Positions 46,901-57,747 of a stretch of 64,000 nucleotides of DNA are shown one piece after another. Within the stretch, counting starts at the first letter, position 1, and each line of letters begins with the position of its first letter. This stretch comes from Sebastes aleutianus (taxonomy: Eukaryota; Chordata; Actinopteri; Perciformes; Sebastidae). The notes under the pieces are model-generated. The model had not been told where the DNA came from. It saw only the letters and a program-made list of their open reading frames with translations, and did not search any database. Both the position numbers and the translations under genes were made by a program. The stretch lies in the NCBI GenBank assembly GCA_916700875.1, contig CAKAKS010000060.1, positions 9,613,834 to 9,677,833 on the forward strand, given 5' to 3'.

Positions 46901-49900
46901 ATAATGATAACTAAGCAGGAAGTGTTAGAAGCTGCAGACGGAGCTGTCAGCGACCTGGTTCTGTAAATGAACGAAAAATGTACTTTACAATATACGTTCT
47001 TTGCCGTGTAGCTCTATTTCAGATATACTGTATACGTACTGTATGTACCATATAATCACAGGGGTGTTCATGCTCTAATGAGTCTGTAAAGAAACGAACG
47101 GTCTGATATATGAGAGCAAATTTACCCCTAATACTCTTATCAGTGCACACAAACAACTATTTTTCACAGAATGTGTGTGTTAGTACTCTGTGTGTGTAAT
47201 AGTACTTGGTGTGTGTGTATTAGTACTCTGATTACTGACCGGAGACCAGAGCAGGTGCTCAGAGCCACTCTGGACTGGGGGAATCCCCGGACGTTGCCGT
47301 GGTAATAACAGTGAGTCTGCACACAAACACACAAACATCTGTCACAGCTGGATAACAGAGACAGTCTGAGGACAGGCAGCGGCGGTGCGTTCACTGACTC
47401 ACCACAGGGTCGGCTCTCACAGACACTCCGGTGCCGTTTGGCAGGTAGTAGAAGACATTGGGCGGTTTGGGCAGCAGGTCACTACAGAGAGACAACACAC
47501 ACGTCAGATCTCTAACTCTTTATGTTGTGTTTAAGGACACACTGTAAATCAGAGACTCACTGGTTCTTCTCCAGGTCCAGCAGGAAGAGTCGTCCTCCCA
47601 CCTCCAGTCCACACTGCAGCTTGTCGGGGTGACCGTCCTGAAAACAGACAGGAAGAACGTTTCCTTTATTTACTGAGGTCATTAAACATTGAGAGGACAA
47701 AGACACAAAGATGGACAACTTCCAAGGAAAACTGGACACAAATAATTGAATACTTGAGTAATCAGACAGTCGGTCTTATAATATTTTATTGTTCAACACA
47801 GGCCATTTCGGTAGAATATGACAAAATATAGAAATAATTTAGTTTTACTTTTGTTCGGCTCTTTGTAGGTGGACGTTTTACTGGCGTTCAATGGTTCAAT
47901 GCTCCAGGATCTCTCTCCACCATTTTTATTTTGTCACTTCCTGTCTCTAATGCTTTAGGACGAGGGTGGGGCTAAGTACATCCATTATCCAATCAGTGTG
48001 CTTTCCTGCCTGTTAATGGAGCTGCTCTTTGATGAGGAGAGGCTTCCTGTCCAACGCCTCCTCGCTTTCTCCCCTCAGCTCGGCAGGAAGTCAAGGTGTG
48101 TGTGTGTGTGTGTGTTTTCCGATATGCTGAGTATTGCGATGAGATATATTGAGATTTATTACCTTTTTTCAGCTGCAATTTACAGTTTGTCAACATCCGT
48201 TTTATCTAATAAAGGACAGTTTTCACTCAGAGTTTTCATTCACATATCTGGAGGTCAGAGATCAAGGGACACTTTTGAAAATGGCCATGCCATTTGTTCC
48301 TCTCCAAAATTTAGCATAAGTTTTGAGCATTATTTAGCGTTCTTCCTGGCTATGGAGGACAGAACCTGCCAAAATCAAAAATATAAGAAATTAATAAATA
48401 AATGACTCAATAAATTAATAAATATGTCATTAAATGTAGCAAAAATAATATTAAAAATAAATGTAGCCATTAATAAATTGATACAATGTGACATAAATTG
48501 ATATTTCTGTTTTAATTTTGAGTGACAGCCCCCTCATTTGCATAATGAGGCAGGTTTTGGCAGGTTCCGTCCTCCATACCCAACAAGCTCACATGACATG
48601 GCGGGTTCGATTCCTTAGGTTTTCTAGTTTCATATGCTACCAGTATCTTCACTTTAAGACTGAGCCTGACGTCCATGTATCAATACAATATTGTCACGCA
48701 AAATATCGCGATACTGTGCTGAATTGATTCTTCTCCACCACTAGTATGAATACACTAGATATATATTTATCTGTTTAAATGTTAATTCAATCTCCCTTTA
48801 TGAGGGTCTAAATGTTGTTTCTACGGTGGTGTTAAACTATATCTCTTTATTTTATTGACATTTTATTACATTTGTCAGAAACAGACATTTTCTAGATATA
48901 TTATTAAGTTTGATATTTAATAGAGGAGATTTTGGGTGTAGTTAGTTTTCCTTTAGAATGAGCAGAATTCCTCTCTGAGGCGTGTTTGTTTTCTCCACCC
49001 TCGCTGTACTTTGTACTGTGGTCAAGTCATTGTGCAGCAGGATGGAGGGGGGGGGGGGGTTGCTGAGTCATGTTCAGCCCAGCCGGGTGGGTCTCACTGT
49101 GATACTGTGTTTCAACACACAGGAAACTCATCCTGGAGCTGTCAGACCGCCAAAGACTTACTAATACTCAAGAGAACGAAACTTGACAGATTTCTGTCTG
49201 TGTGTTTGGTCGAATCCGATTAACTGATTCAACTATTTTAATAATAAATTTAATTGTTTAAGTCACTTTTTAAGAAAAAAAGCCAAATATTCAGTCATTC
49301 AAGCTTCTAAATGTGAGGAGTTTTTATATCGTTTAGTTTTGGACTGTTGGTTGAACAAAACAAGACATTTACAGATGAAACCTCAGACTGTGGTTTCAGG
49401 AACCAAAAGTACATCTGAAGAACAATACAGTTATGGATTAAAAATGATTTAAGATGAAATGATGAATGAAAAGTGATTGGTTGATTCACAGAAAAGTAAT
49501 CAGCATCAATTCTGACAATCAATTAATAGTTGATGTAATTTTTCAAGCAAATATGACAACCGTTCCAGTTTTAATATAATATATTTATTATAATAGGTAA
49601 TATACAGCGAGCTGGTCACAGTTGTGAAATAAACCGTGTCAAGGCGATGCGGGGGTCTTCTATCGCCCTGTAGGGGTTTATTTCACAACAATGACGCGCT
49701 AGCTAAAATTAAATTTACAAATGAAAAAGTACTGAGTATTTTGAGTGCAAAATGAACATAACAGATTTAGATGAAATTATAGAGAAAAAATAAAAAATGT
49801 AGGCTTAGCCTATATATGGATTCTGGTAATAAAAAAAATCAAATTCTTCTTGGTTTTTGGCCTTCGCCATCTTGGTTTTTGGCCATCTCCATCTTGGTTT

Positions 49901-52900
49901 TTGGCCGTTGCCATCTTGGTTTTTGGCTTTCGCCATCTTGGTTTTTGGCCATCTCCATCTTGGTTTTTGGCCGTTGCCATCTTGGTTTTTGGCCTTCGCC
50001 ATCTTGGTTTTTGGCTGTTGCCATCTTGGTTTTTGGCTGTTGCCATCTTGGTTTTTGGCTGTTGCCATCTTGGTTTTTGGCCGTTGCCATCTTGGTATTT
50101 GGCTTTCACCATCTTGGTTTTTAACCATCGTCATCTTGGTCATCGCCATCTTAGTTTTTGGCCATCTCCATCTTGGTTTTTGGCCGTTGCCATCTTGGTT
50201 TTTGGCTTTCGCCATCTTGGTTTTTGGCCATCTCCATCTTGGTTTTTGGCCGTTGCCATCTTGGTTTTTGGCCTTCGCCATCTTGGTTTTTGGCTGTTGC
50301 CATCTTGGTTTTTGGCTGTTGCCATCTTGGTTTTTGGCTGTTGCCATCTTGGTTTTTGGCCGTTGCCATCTTGGTATTTGGCTTTCACCATCTTGGTTTT
50401 TAACCATCGTCATCTTGGTCATCGCCATCTTAGTTTTTGGCCATCTCCATCTTGGTTTTTGGCCGTTGCCATCTTGGTTTTTGGCTTTCGCCATCTTGGT
50501 TTTTGGCCATCTCCATCTTGGTTTTTGGCCGTTGCCATCTTGGTTTTTGGCCTTCGCCATCTTGGTTTTTGGCCGTCGTCATCTTGGTCATCGCCATCTT
50601 GGTTTTGGGCCGTCGCCATCTTGATTTTTGGCCGTCTCCATCTTGGTTTTTGGCCGTCGCCTTCTGTTTTTTCAAAACATTTCAAAATCGTAAAAAAATA
50701 AATTGCGATATATAGTGAATCGTTTTTTTTCCCCCACCCCTACTATTTTTGTTTACTTGTGTGAATTAAATATATGACAAATGAAAACTACTGAGTATTT
50801 TAAGTGCAAAATGAACACAGCAGTAGGGAAAAAAAGAAATAAATACAGGCCTAGCCTATGTCACGATAGAAACAATATAGAAAAAATATATACACATAGA
50901 TATTTTTATATTGTTTTGACGATATAAACTGGAAAAACAAAGTTTGGAAACTTGTGTTTGGTGGATTATTTCTCTGTTGTTACAATGCTAATGGTCATTG
51001 TATTTTACGTCGTTGGAAAGCCTGTTTATTGACCTTCACAATGATGTCCAACTTGTAAGGATCATGCATTTGTGGGATGAGCAGCACAGCTGATTATGTG
51101 CGGAGCGCCCAAGAAAAATGTGCCAAAATGCTCTGCCAATGGTAAACAGTGTATTGTCATAAGGCTACCAGGAAGCCTGCAATGGCTGCCCTTCACCGTC
51201 AGGCCCGTTTGCGCTGGTGTCGACAACACAGACAATGGAACCTGAACATGTGGGGGAATGTCATGTTCAGTGATGAGACCAGGTTCTGTCCAAGAAAGTT
51301 GGATGGCAGGGTCAAAGTATGGAGACGACGCGGAGAACGCTATGCTGATTGTTGCACCGATGGAGTAACAGCTTTTGGTGGGGGCAGTGTCATAGTGTGG
51401 GGGGAGGGGCATCTCCCTCACTGGCAAAACAAGGCTTGGCTTCATGGAAGACCATCTCAATGCAGTGAGATATCGGGATGAGATTCTGCAGCCAGTGGCG
51501 ATCCCATATCTCCACAATCTGGCACCTAACTTCATCCTCCAAGATGACAACGCTCGCCCCCACAGAGCCAGGGTTATCACAGACTACCTCCACAATGTGT
51601 GAGTAGAGAGAATGGAACGGCCTGCCAAGAGTCCACACCTCAACCCAATTCAACACTTGTGGGATCAGCTTGGGAGTGCTGTACGTGTTAGAGTGACCAA
51701 CACAACCACGCTGGCTGACCTGCAACGAATCCTGGTTGAGGAATGGAACGCCATCCCACAGCAACGTGTGACCAGGTTGGTGACCAGCATGAGGAGGAGG
51801 TGCCAGGCTGTTGTGGCTGCGTATGGATCTTCCACCGCTACTGAGGCTCCTGACGGTGTATTAAATGAATAAAGTGTAAAATTCCCAATATGTCTTGTTT
51901 GTTCCTTGTTACTGATAGAGAGTTCAATCATCCACCAAACAACTCACAACAAGAGTCAACACCAACAGGAGAATACACTGTTTACCATTGGCAGAGCATT
52001 TTGGCAAATTTTTCTTGGGCGCTACCCACATAATCAGCCGTGCTGATCATCCCACAAATGCATGATCCTTACAAGTTGGACATCATTGCGAAGGTAAAAA
52101 AACAGGCTTTCCAACGATGTAAAATACAATGACCATTAGCATTGTAACAACAGAGAAATAATCCACCAAACACAAGTTTCCGAACTTTGTTCTTCCAGTT
52201 TATATCGCCATATTGCCCAGACTATCTGTAGATAGTACTTACATGTCAGAACTGTTATTGGCTGTGATTTGAATGAGCCAATATCTGATGATTCATCATG
52301 TAAAGCTTCATGTATCTCTGATGCCTCCATGTTTTCATCACACCACTAACACAACCCAAACCCTCGCTGTGTTTCCTCTCTCGCCCACTCTCACCATCTG
52401 TTAACTCCCTCTTTCCTCCTCCTCCCTCCTCTTCTCCTCTAAACTCTCCCTCTCTGTACGGTGAGGTCATGTCTCTCTGCAGAGACTCTGGGCGAGGCTC
52501 ACAGCCGTCGACCACAACAGAAGAAGAAGAAGAAAGGAGGAAAACAGTTTCATTACTCCTGTAATACAACAGTAAGGCCTCTAGGTGTGAGATTAAGAAC
52601 ATGTGTCTCCTACAACATCAACATTTAAGAAGCTTATTTAACTGATTCAGTTCCAGGTGCAAAAAAAGACAATTAGCCATGAATTCAATAGCTGATTATT
52701 AAATATTTAGTGAAAGCATCAGGAGATGTTTTATATTGTTCAGCATGATATTCAACCAGAACTGAACCATCAAACTAACTACAGTTAGCAGCTCTGTGAG
52801 GCTCAACTGTCCCCTTCTTGGTTTTTGGCCGTTCCATTCTTGGTTTTTGGCCATCCCCATCTTGGCTTTTTTAACTTTAATGTTGCAGCTGGTAAAGGTG

Positions 52901-55900
52901 GAGCTCATCTTAATGACTGTATATACTGCTGGTAGTTTAATCTATATTAATACATCAGCATTTATTAGTTCATTAGATTTTGTTTAAATAATCTGAATCT
53001 GTAAAGTAACTATAGTTGTCAGATAAATGTAGTGGAGTAGAAGTAGAAAGTAGCAGATAATGGAAATACCAAAATAAAGTACTTCAAAATTGTACTTGTA
53101 CAGCACTTGAGTAAATGTTCTTGGCTACATTCCAACACTGGCAGCGATCAACAGTTTTTCCAGCTAGTAGGATGACTGTGAGTGACACTCAAAAATAAAC
53201 GGTCTGTTCTGCTTATAATGAAAATAATCATCCCTCTCATTCATATCAGTCAGACTCTGACAGGTCTTTGGTAAAAACAGTACAGGTACATTGAGCAAAA
53301 AAAAAATTAAATCTTGGTTTAACTTTAGAGCAGCGACATGACGTCATCCACCAACACTCTCCAGTCAAATATGGTCAAACACATTCCTGGTAGATGATTT
53401 CATAACATAAACAGTGTGTTACTGGGTGTTTCTGCAACTACGGTCACGTGACTTTCCCAGATTAAAACAAATCAACCTCTGTCAATTTTAACCATCACAG
53501 TGTGTAATACATATAAATTAGGGCTGTTAACCTCTTCAAAATGTACCTTAAAGGGAGATTTGTCATGTATTTAATACTCTTATCAACATGGGAGTGGACA
53601 AATGTGCTGCTTTAAGCAAATCTATGTATATACTTATTATTGGAAATCAATTAACAACACAAAACAATGACAGATATTGTCCAGAAATCCTCACAGGTAC
53701 TGCATTTAGCATAACAAATATGCTCAAATCATAACATGGCAAACTGCAGCCCAACAGGCAACAACAGCTGTCAGTGTGTCAGTGTGCTGACTTGACTATG
53801 ACTTGCCCCAAACTGCATGTGATTATCATAAAGTGGGCATGTCTGTGAAGGGGAGACTCGTGGGTACCCATAGAACCCATTTTCATTCACATCTCTGGAG
53901 GTCAGAGGTCAAGGGACCCCTTTGAAAATGGCCATGACAGTTTTTCCTCGCCAAAATTTAGCGTAACTTCCTAGCCTTATTTAACCTACTTCATGACAAG
54001 CTAGTACGACATGGTTGGTACCAATGGATTCATTGGGTTTTCTAGTTTACTATGATACCAGTATATTCACTCTTGCTACAGCTACATCCTCTGAAAGATC
54101 GATTGTTTTAATGCATTAAAGAAATTAGTGGCGTTATAACGAATTTGTGTTAATGCGTTATCACAGCCCTAATTGTAACCTATCGCCCAACCCTAAAAAA
54201 AAAAAAAAAGATAATGGCTTCAGTTCCCCGTCAGAAAGGGCTGTCTGATGGCGAGGTAAAACAGTGAAAATATTCTAAATATATAATTCGAATGGCAGGA
54301 AAGTGATTCATTATTCAGCCGTTATGGGTTCTGGTGGACTCCACCTTTAGTTCAATCAGCCTTCTTTCTCCCGGTTTCCTCCCGGCTGGGTGGAGTCAGT
54401 GTGGATGGGTGTGGGGTGATTTCTACAGGAAATGACCTAAGATCTTCTGTCAGCTGCACAGGAAGTGTCCGTCCTCTAACACTCCCCCCCCCCCCCCCAC
54501 TCTGTGTTCCTGCAGGAAGCTCCTGGTGAAAACTGTCAACGCTCCAACTTCCTTCCTCTTTCTTATTACAGTGAAACACACTGTGAGGAAACTGTCTGTT
54601 AATGAATAATCTGTTCCCCTTTTCTTACTAATATCAAATATTTCTGTTGAAAGGCAAAGACATGTTCAAGGTCAAGGAGGACTGGAGGGAGTTGCTGCTG
54701 TCAAACCAAACTCACACAGTTGGACCAAGATATTAGGGGTAGTAAAAAAAAAAAACGATTAACTATTTATCGCTGGGTTTTTTTACGATTTCTAAATAGA
54801 TTTTTTAATGCCAGAATCGATATATTTGCTTCATTTGAGTTTATGTGGAGATAGAAGGAAGTTACCACTTTTATTGTTGCAGTCTGAGTAACGTGACGTC
54901 ATATCCGTTCCGTATCCGTCAACCAAAACAAACTACAGCGAGCCGAAACAAGAAAGTAGAGTAGAGGTTTCCTATAATTTTCTTTGTTGGATTAAGGATA
55001 AAATATCTGCTGAGGTCCAAGCCTTGACAAGAATACCTTTATTTTGACATACAGTGAAAGTTGGGGGCTTTTATTTTTGACAGGAAAGCTTAATCCTGAG
55101 CTCCCTGTTGGGACAGAGTTATTCTATGGGGCTTTTATTTTGGAAAAACTAGGTTAACCAGTAAAACACAAGAGAAATACCAGTAATAAAAATGCACAAC
55201 CAGCAACAAACCATCAAACGTCGTTGAAGCACAGTAATAAACCAATAGACGTCCAGTATGATCCCAGTGTAACAACATCACCACTGGTCTGAACGGTTGA
55301 CCTTTGACCTGTTGGAGATATGAGGTGTCATGTCTCTGACCTGTAGGGCTTCAGCGAGGCTCCTCCTCTGTCCGCCCACCAGAATGAAGGGACGAGTTTT
55401 CTCCAGAAGGGGGCGCCGCCGTCGGTCCACACCTGAGGACACAGACACACTGGGTTAACTGGGAATACAGGGGTCTGGAGCTGTGCCGATAAATCAACCG
55501 GTATCGGCTGATTGCAGATATATCGGCATCAGTCAGTTTGTTTGTGAGAGCGATGACGGGAGGATTTTTAACACATCACCCTCCATATTGATGTTGGTCA
55601 CAGACAAAAAAACAAAAACAGTGATCCATATCAAGATTTTTTATGTTTAAAATATTACTAACCACAGAAATATGACTATTCTATTACTATTGACGTTACA
55701 GAGCTGTCCGTCAACATCACTACCGCATTGCATTGTGGGATATTTATGCCGCTGTAGTGTCCAGCGTTGCAGACTGTAATATTTCACCAGAAATAGTATG
55801 TAATTCATGTACTATTGGTTTCACAGTAAGGTTTCGGACATACTAAAATATCTCACATACTCTTTTAATGTAGTAAATAACATGTTAGTTTGGAATTTAG

Positions 55901-57747
55901 GACGCAAACAATTACTTTATGGTCTTAAAAAAAGGACTCAAACCAATTATTGATTATCAAAATAGTTGTTAATAATTTAATAGACGACAACTAGTCGATT
56001 AATCAATTAATTGTTGCAGCTCTATCTAAATCTGAAATTTAGACTGTGGTAAAATAAATAATTGAAAATGCCAAGCTGAGTGTCACATACAAATTAATTT
56101 CTAATTTTAATAAAATTTAGGGATGCACCGATACCGGATCGGATATCGGGCAGATACTGTTTGAATTTTGACCAGTGTGTTGCTGCATTAAAAATGTTTA
56201 CATTTGAATTGTTATTCCCGTTTATTTTGAAGATTTATTACAATTTATTATCCATCCATATACACTTGCTGTGAGGCGACAGTGCTAATCACTGCACCCC
56301 CGTGCAGCCCACGATTTATTATTTTCTATAATGAATAACAATTATTTATTTATTGGTCACATTTTGTTTTACAAAGTTAATGAAGCAATGTTTAATTCAA
56401 GCTTGATGTTTCCGTACACATAACAGAATGATCCCAGTCACTTCCACACAGTGAGGCATACAGCTTATTAATTAAACACTGGTATCGGATCGGTAATCGG
56501 TATCAGACGACACCCAGAACCCTGGTATCTGTATCGGTATAGAGACTGAAATAGTCGGATCAGTGCATCCCTAATTTGACTGGTTTATAAGCACTGAGAA
56601 AATGTTCTGTATACAAGTTATCATGACATTGTGGTGATGTGTTTTCTTGCTGCACACCAGACCCCTGTCTATTTTTCTCTGTTTTAGGGAAGTATTAACT
56701 TCTCCTGTTTATAAATTGTTAAGTTATTAACTCTATTGTGACAGATAGAGATCTTCAGTCAGACACACAGAGCTCAATGAATCCATCGAATCCATCCAGC
56801 ACCAGACTCCATCGACCAAAGTCTGAATTAAACACATGTTTTGAGCAGTTAGCTGTCGGCTGAGGGGAGGCTAATGATGTCAGAATAGGTACACTGTTAC
56901 CAAAACAATGGGCCAAGCATTCAATCAGGTCAGAGGTCACGGTCAGTTGGACCAAGATATTAGGGGTGGTAAAAAAAACAAAAAACGATTAACTATGTAT
57001 CGCCGACACAAGAAAGTAGAGTAGAGGTTTCCTATAATTTTCTTTGTTGGATTAAGGATCAAATATCTGCTGAGGTCCAAGCCTTGACAAGAGCACCTTT
57101 ATTTTGACATACAGTGAAAGTTGGGGGCTTTTATTTTTGATAGGAAAGCCTCATACTGAGCTCCCTGTGGGGACAGAGTTATTCTATGGGGCTTTTATTT
57201 TGAAAAAACGCCTCGTCCTGAGTTCTGTTAAGATAGTTACTTTCTGGTGCTTTTATTTTGAATAACTAGGTTAACCAGTAAAACACAAGAGAAATACCAG
57301 TGATATAAATACATCAACCAGCAACAAACCATCAAACGCTGTTGAAGCACATTAATACACCAGTAATAAACCAGTAGTTGACATGAAAGCCTCATCCTGA
57401 GCTCCATGTTGGGACAGTTATTCAATGGGGATTTTATTTTGAAAAACCTTCAATTCAATCAGGTCAAAGGTCACGGTGTCTCACACACACTGCTGACAAA
57501 CTTGATCTGTCACTTCCACCAGACTACGTTCATGTTTTGATGAATTAAAGCGTTTTAATCATGTACGTTCACTGTCACGTTAATGGTTACCTGTCCCCGC
57601 TGCGGTCAGACTGTCGGTACCGTCCGTCTGTCCGTCCAGAGACAGAGACAGATCCTCTGGGTCCTGCGGTGCGTTCAGGGACCTGGCAGCAGTGAAGGCA
57701 GCCCGGCCGCTGAGCAGCAGCAGCAGCGTTAAGGCAGCTCCGTTCAT
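32589..57747 (-). CDS. adam15: ADAM15-like disintegrin metalloprotease, 25 coding exons, 973 aa
   Basis: Exons: 57747-57591, 55432-55341, 47637-47561, 47481-47403, 47316-47240, 44716-44452, 43979-43914, 43613-43542, 43447-43278, 43199-43115, 42943-42795, 42311-42134, 42044-41952, 41855-41660, 41069-40961, 40510-40315, 40124-40047, 39654-39543, 39463-39310, 37426-37318, 35629-35561, 35204-35157, 34300-34235, 33298-33138, 32652-32589. They sum to 2922 nt with consistent phases. Seen: a signal peptide ([14 protein letters not shown]), a prodomain with a cysteine-switch-like GGCGV (C231), a furin site RRKR (249-252), zinc site [12 protein letters not shown] (from 395), disintegrin ECDCG/DPCC and CDLPEFC, a Cys-rich region, an EGF-like [12 protein letters not shown], a TM at about 755-776, and a proline-rich tail with three KPLPPDP repeats. 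Family role: sheddase and adhesion protein whose tail binds SH3 proteins. ADAM12, 19 and 33 are the closest alternatives; adjacency to DCST on the same strand favours ADAM15. Confidence 0.9.
36039..37158. mobile_element. hAT-like MITE with TAGGGGTGGG start and GTCCCTA end, ADAM15 intron 20
   Basis: It begins TAGGGGTGGGGAAAAAAATT and ends AATCGTCCCTA, with CGAT/ATCG-rich subterminal stretches (36050-36105, 37060-37150). Segments of the left half recur at 54733-54960 (AATGCCAGAATC, TTTGCTTCATTTGAG, GTAACGTGACGTCATATCCG), and the end recurs inverted at 50690-50745. Non-coding. The superfamily is inferred from the ends. Confidence 0.55.
38191..38336. repeat. 26-bp minisatellite (ACCAGGACCCGGCAGGTCCC core), about 5.5 copies
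   Basis: The unit is GC-rich in an otherwise AT-rich ADAM15 intron 19; alternate units end AGGGGG, AGGAGA or AGGGTG. The core contains GACC and GGTC in inverted arrangement. Confidence 0.9.
39282..39299. repeat. (CA)n next to the ADAM15 exon 19 donor
   Basis: The transcript reads GTAACACTCAGTGTGTGTG. Exon 19 encodes the transmembrane segment. Confidence 0.92.
41255..41640. repeat. 21-bp minisatellite (AAACTGGTTTTAGTTCAGTAT), ADAM15 intron 14
   Basis: About 18 imperfect copies fill most of the 592-bp intron between exons 14 and 15, ending about 20 bp from the exon 14 donor. Confidence 0.92.
41909..41942. repeat. (GT)n next to the ADAM15 exon 13 donor
   Basis: The repeat ends a few bases from the donor (41946-41951); the transcript reads GTCTGACTGACACACACA. 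Confidence 0.95.
43879..43909. repeat. (CA)n next to the ADAM15 exon 7 donor
   Basis: The transcript reads GTCAGTGTGTGTGTG from the donor, so the repeat overlaps positions +5 onward of the intron. Confidence 0.95.
44985..45172 (+). pseudogene. L2-type LINE reverse transcriptase N-terminal fragment
   Basis: The plus strand reads [16 protein letters not shown] then SENYRP, matching the usual start of the L2/Rex RT domain (TPLLKKxxLD...NYRP). It stops right after that motif. It lies in ADAM15 intron 5. Confidence 0.7.
45374..45550. repeat. 16-bp tandem repeat (ATTAGTCCATTAATCA)
   Basis: About ten near-perfect units in ADAM15 intron 5. Confidence 0.93.
45593..45990. repeat. AT-rich tandem repeat with 49-bp higher-order period
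   Basis: GTTAATGCG, TTAGTAATAAT and GTTAATATA subunits recur; GCGTTAG recurs every 49 bp in the middle part. ADAM15 intron 5. Confidence 0.9.
47765..47895. repeat. Dispersed repeat (CACAGGCCATTTCGGTAGAA), three copies in window
   Basis: The same ordered sequence occurs at 59365-59475 (same orientation) and at 40670-40785 (reverse orientation), each with TTTTGT(A/T)CGGCTCTTTGTAGG or its complement. No coding potential. Confidence 0.7.
48205..48660. mobile_element. AGGGCTGT-type MITE fragment split by MITE copy G
   Basis: GGTCAGAGATCAAGGGACAC and GCATTATTTAGCGTTC on the left, and CATATGCTACCAGTATCTTC on the right, are in the family order, separated by the TGGAGGACGG-family insertion at 48353-48576. 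It lies in ADAM15 intron 2. Confidence 0.6.
48353..48576. mobile_element. Same MITE family, short copy G nested in another MITE
   Basis: The left end TGGAGGACAGAACCTGCC and right end GGCAGGTTCCGTCCTCCA are TA-flanked, and the copy is only 224 bp long. The sequences on either side (48205-48350 and 48577-48660) are two parts of one AGGGCTGT-type MITE, so this copy inserted into it. Confidence 0.72.
49600..49690. repeat. Foldback repeat (GTGAAATAAACC / GGTTTATTTCAC)
   Basis: GTTGTGAAATAAACCG (49619) and GGGGTTTATTTCACAAC (49673) are inverted around a GC-richer loop. A single-arm relative, TTGTTGTGAAATAAACCCCG, lies at 35058-35078 in ADAM15 intron 21. Confidence 0.7.
49848..50672. repeat. 21-bp minisatellite with YY1-like motif and 279-bp higher-order period, ADAM15 intron 2
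   Basis: The unit is GCCATCTTGGTTTTTGGCC(G/A)T. About three dozen units occur. A distinctive block (GGTATTTGGCTTTCACC) recurs at 50094 and 50373, giving a 279-bp higher-order repeat present in nearly three copies. GCCATCTTG is the reverse complement of CAAGATGGC, the core of YY1 sites. Long frames on both strands are by-products of the 21-bp unit. Confidence 0.95.
50923..52204 (+). mobile_element. Tc1/mariner element with long terminal inverted repeats, in ADAM15 intron 2
   Basis: The left arm (about 50923-51157) and right arm (about 51966-52204) are inverted copies of roughly 235 bp. The shared parts include TATAAACTGG, GGAAACTTGTGTTTGGTGGA and CTGCCAATGGTAAACAGTG. The ends begin with TA, as expected for Tc1 insertion. 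The central part encodes a broken transposase on the plus strand. Long-arm Tc1 elements are common in fish. Confidence 0.85.
51160..51872 (+). pseudogene. Tc1-type transposase remnant
   Basis: The N-terminal DNA-binding part is missing, and the frame begins within the arm junction. The catalytic core is recognisable: [12 protein letters not shown], then [16 protein letters not shown], then after a frame change LQDDNARPH, and [11 protein letters not shown] in the last piece. Tc1 transposases use a DDE triad; the first two Asp are present, but Gln stands at the third acidic position. A stop codon (about 51600) and a frameshift between 51420 and 51540 also break it. It is inactive. Confidence 0.85.
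52817..52870. repeat. Short block of the same 21-bp unit
   Basis: Two to three degenerate units (CTTCTTGGTTTTTGGCCGTT and CCCATCTTGGC) in ADAM15 intron 2, between the two large arrays. Confidence 0.8.
53521..54171. mobile_element. AGGGCTGT-type MITE, full-length copy, ADAM15 intron 2
   Basis: The start (A)GGGCTGTTAACC and end ATCACAGCCCT are inverted. Inside are TCAACATGGGAGTGG, GACTCGTGGGTACCCATAG and GGCGTTATAACGAATTTG, which define the family. No reading frame. Other copies or parts are at 13432, 15363, 18155, 48205 and 58460. Confidence 0.7.
54718..55258. repeat. Local segmental duplication, copy 1 (ADAM15 intron 2)
   Basis: GTTGGACCAAGATATTAGGG, then GAAAGTAGAGTAGAGGTTTC, GAAAGTTGGGGGCTTTTA and AACCAGCAACAAACCATCAA. 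The same ordered motifs recur at 56942-57392. Copy 1 additionally contains part of the hAT-like MITE seen at 36039. Confidence 0.85.
56118..56573. mobile_element. hAT-like MITE with TAGGGATGCACCGATACC ends, ADAM15 intron 1
   Basis: The left end TAGGGATGCACCGATACCGG and right end CAGTGCATCCCTA are inverted. Both subterminal regions are full of ATCGG/CCGAT repeats (56130-56150 and 56478-56555), giving strong self-complementarity. A clean target duplication was not identified. Non-coding. Confidence 0.65.
56942..57392. repeat. Local segmental duplication, copy 2 (ADAM15 intron 1)
   Basis: Same order and orientation as 54718-55258, about 2.1 kb away, with a shorter MITE part and an additional internal duplication of the CTCATCCTGAG segment (57150-57420). 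Together the copies bracket ADAM15 exon 2 (55432-55341). Confidence 0.85.

Noticed and set aside
49805..50701. Long ORFs (up to 283 codons) on both strands with [16 protein letters not shown] or [16 protein letters not shown] repeats
   Set aside because: They are by-products of the 21-bp minisatellite, whose length is a multiple of three and which lacks stops in several frames.
52255..52602. 115-codon minus-strand ORF with an acidic, Gly/Arg-rich stretch
   Set aside because: It is in ADAM15 intron 2, with no matching splice phase and no similarity to the ADAM prodomain; exon 2 joins exon 3 perfectly without it.
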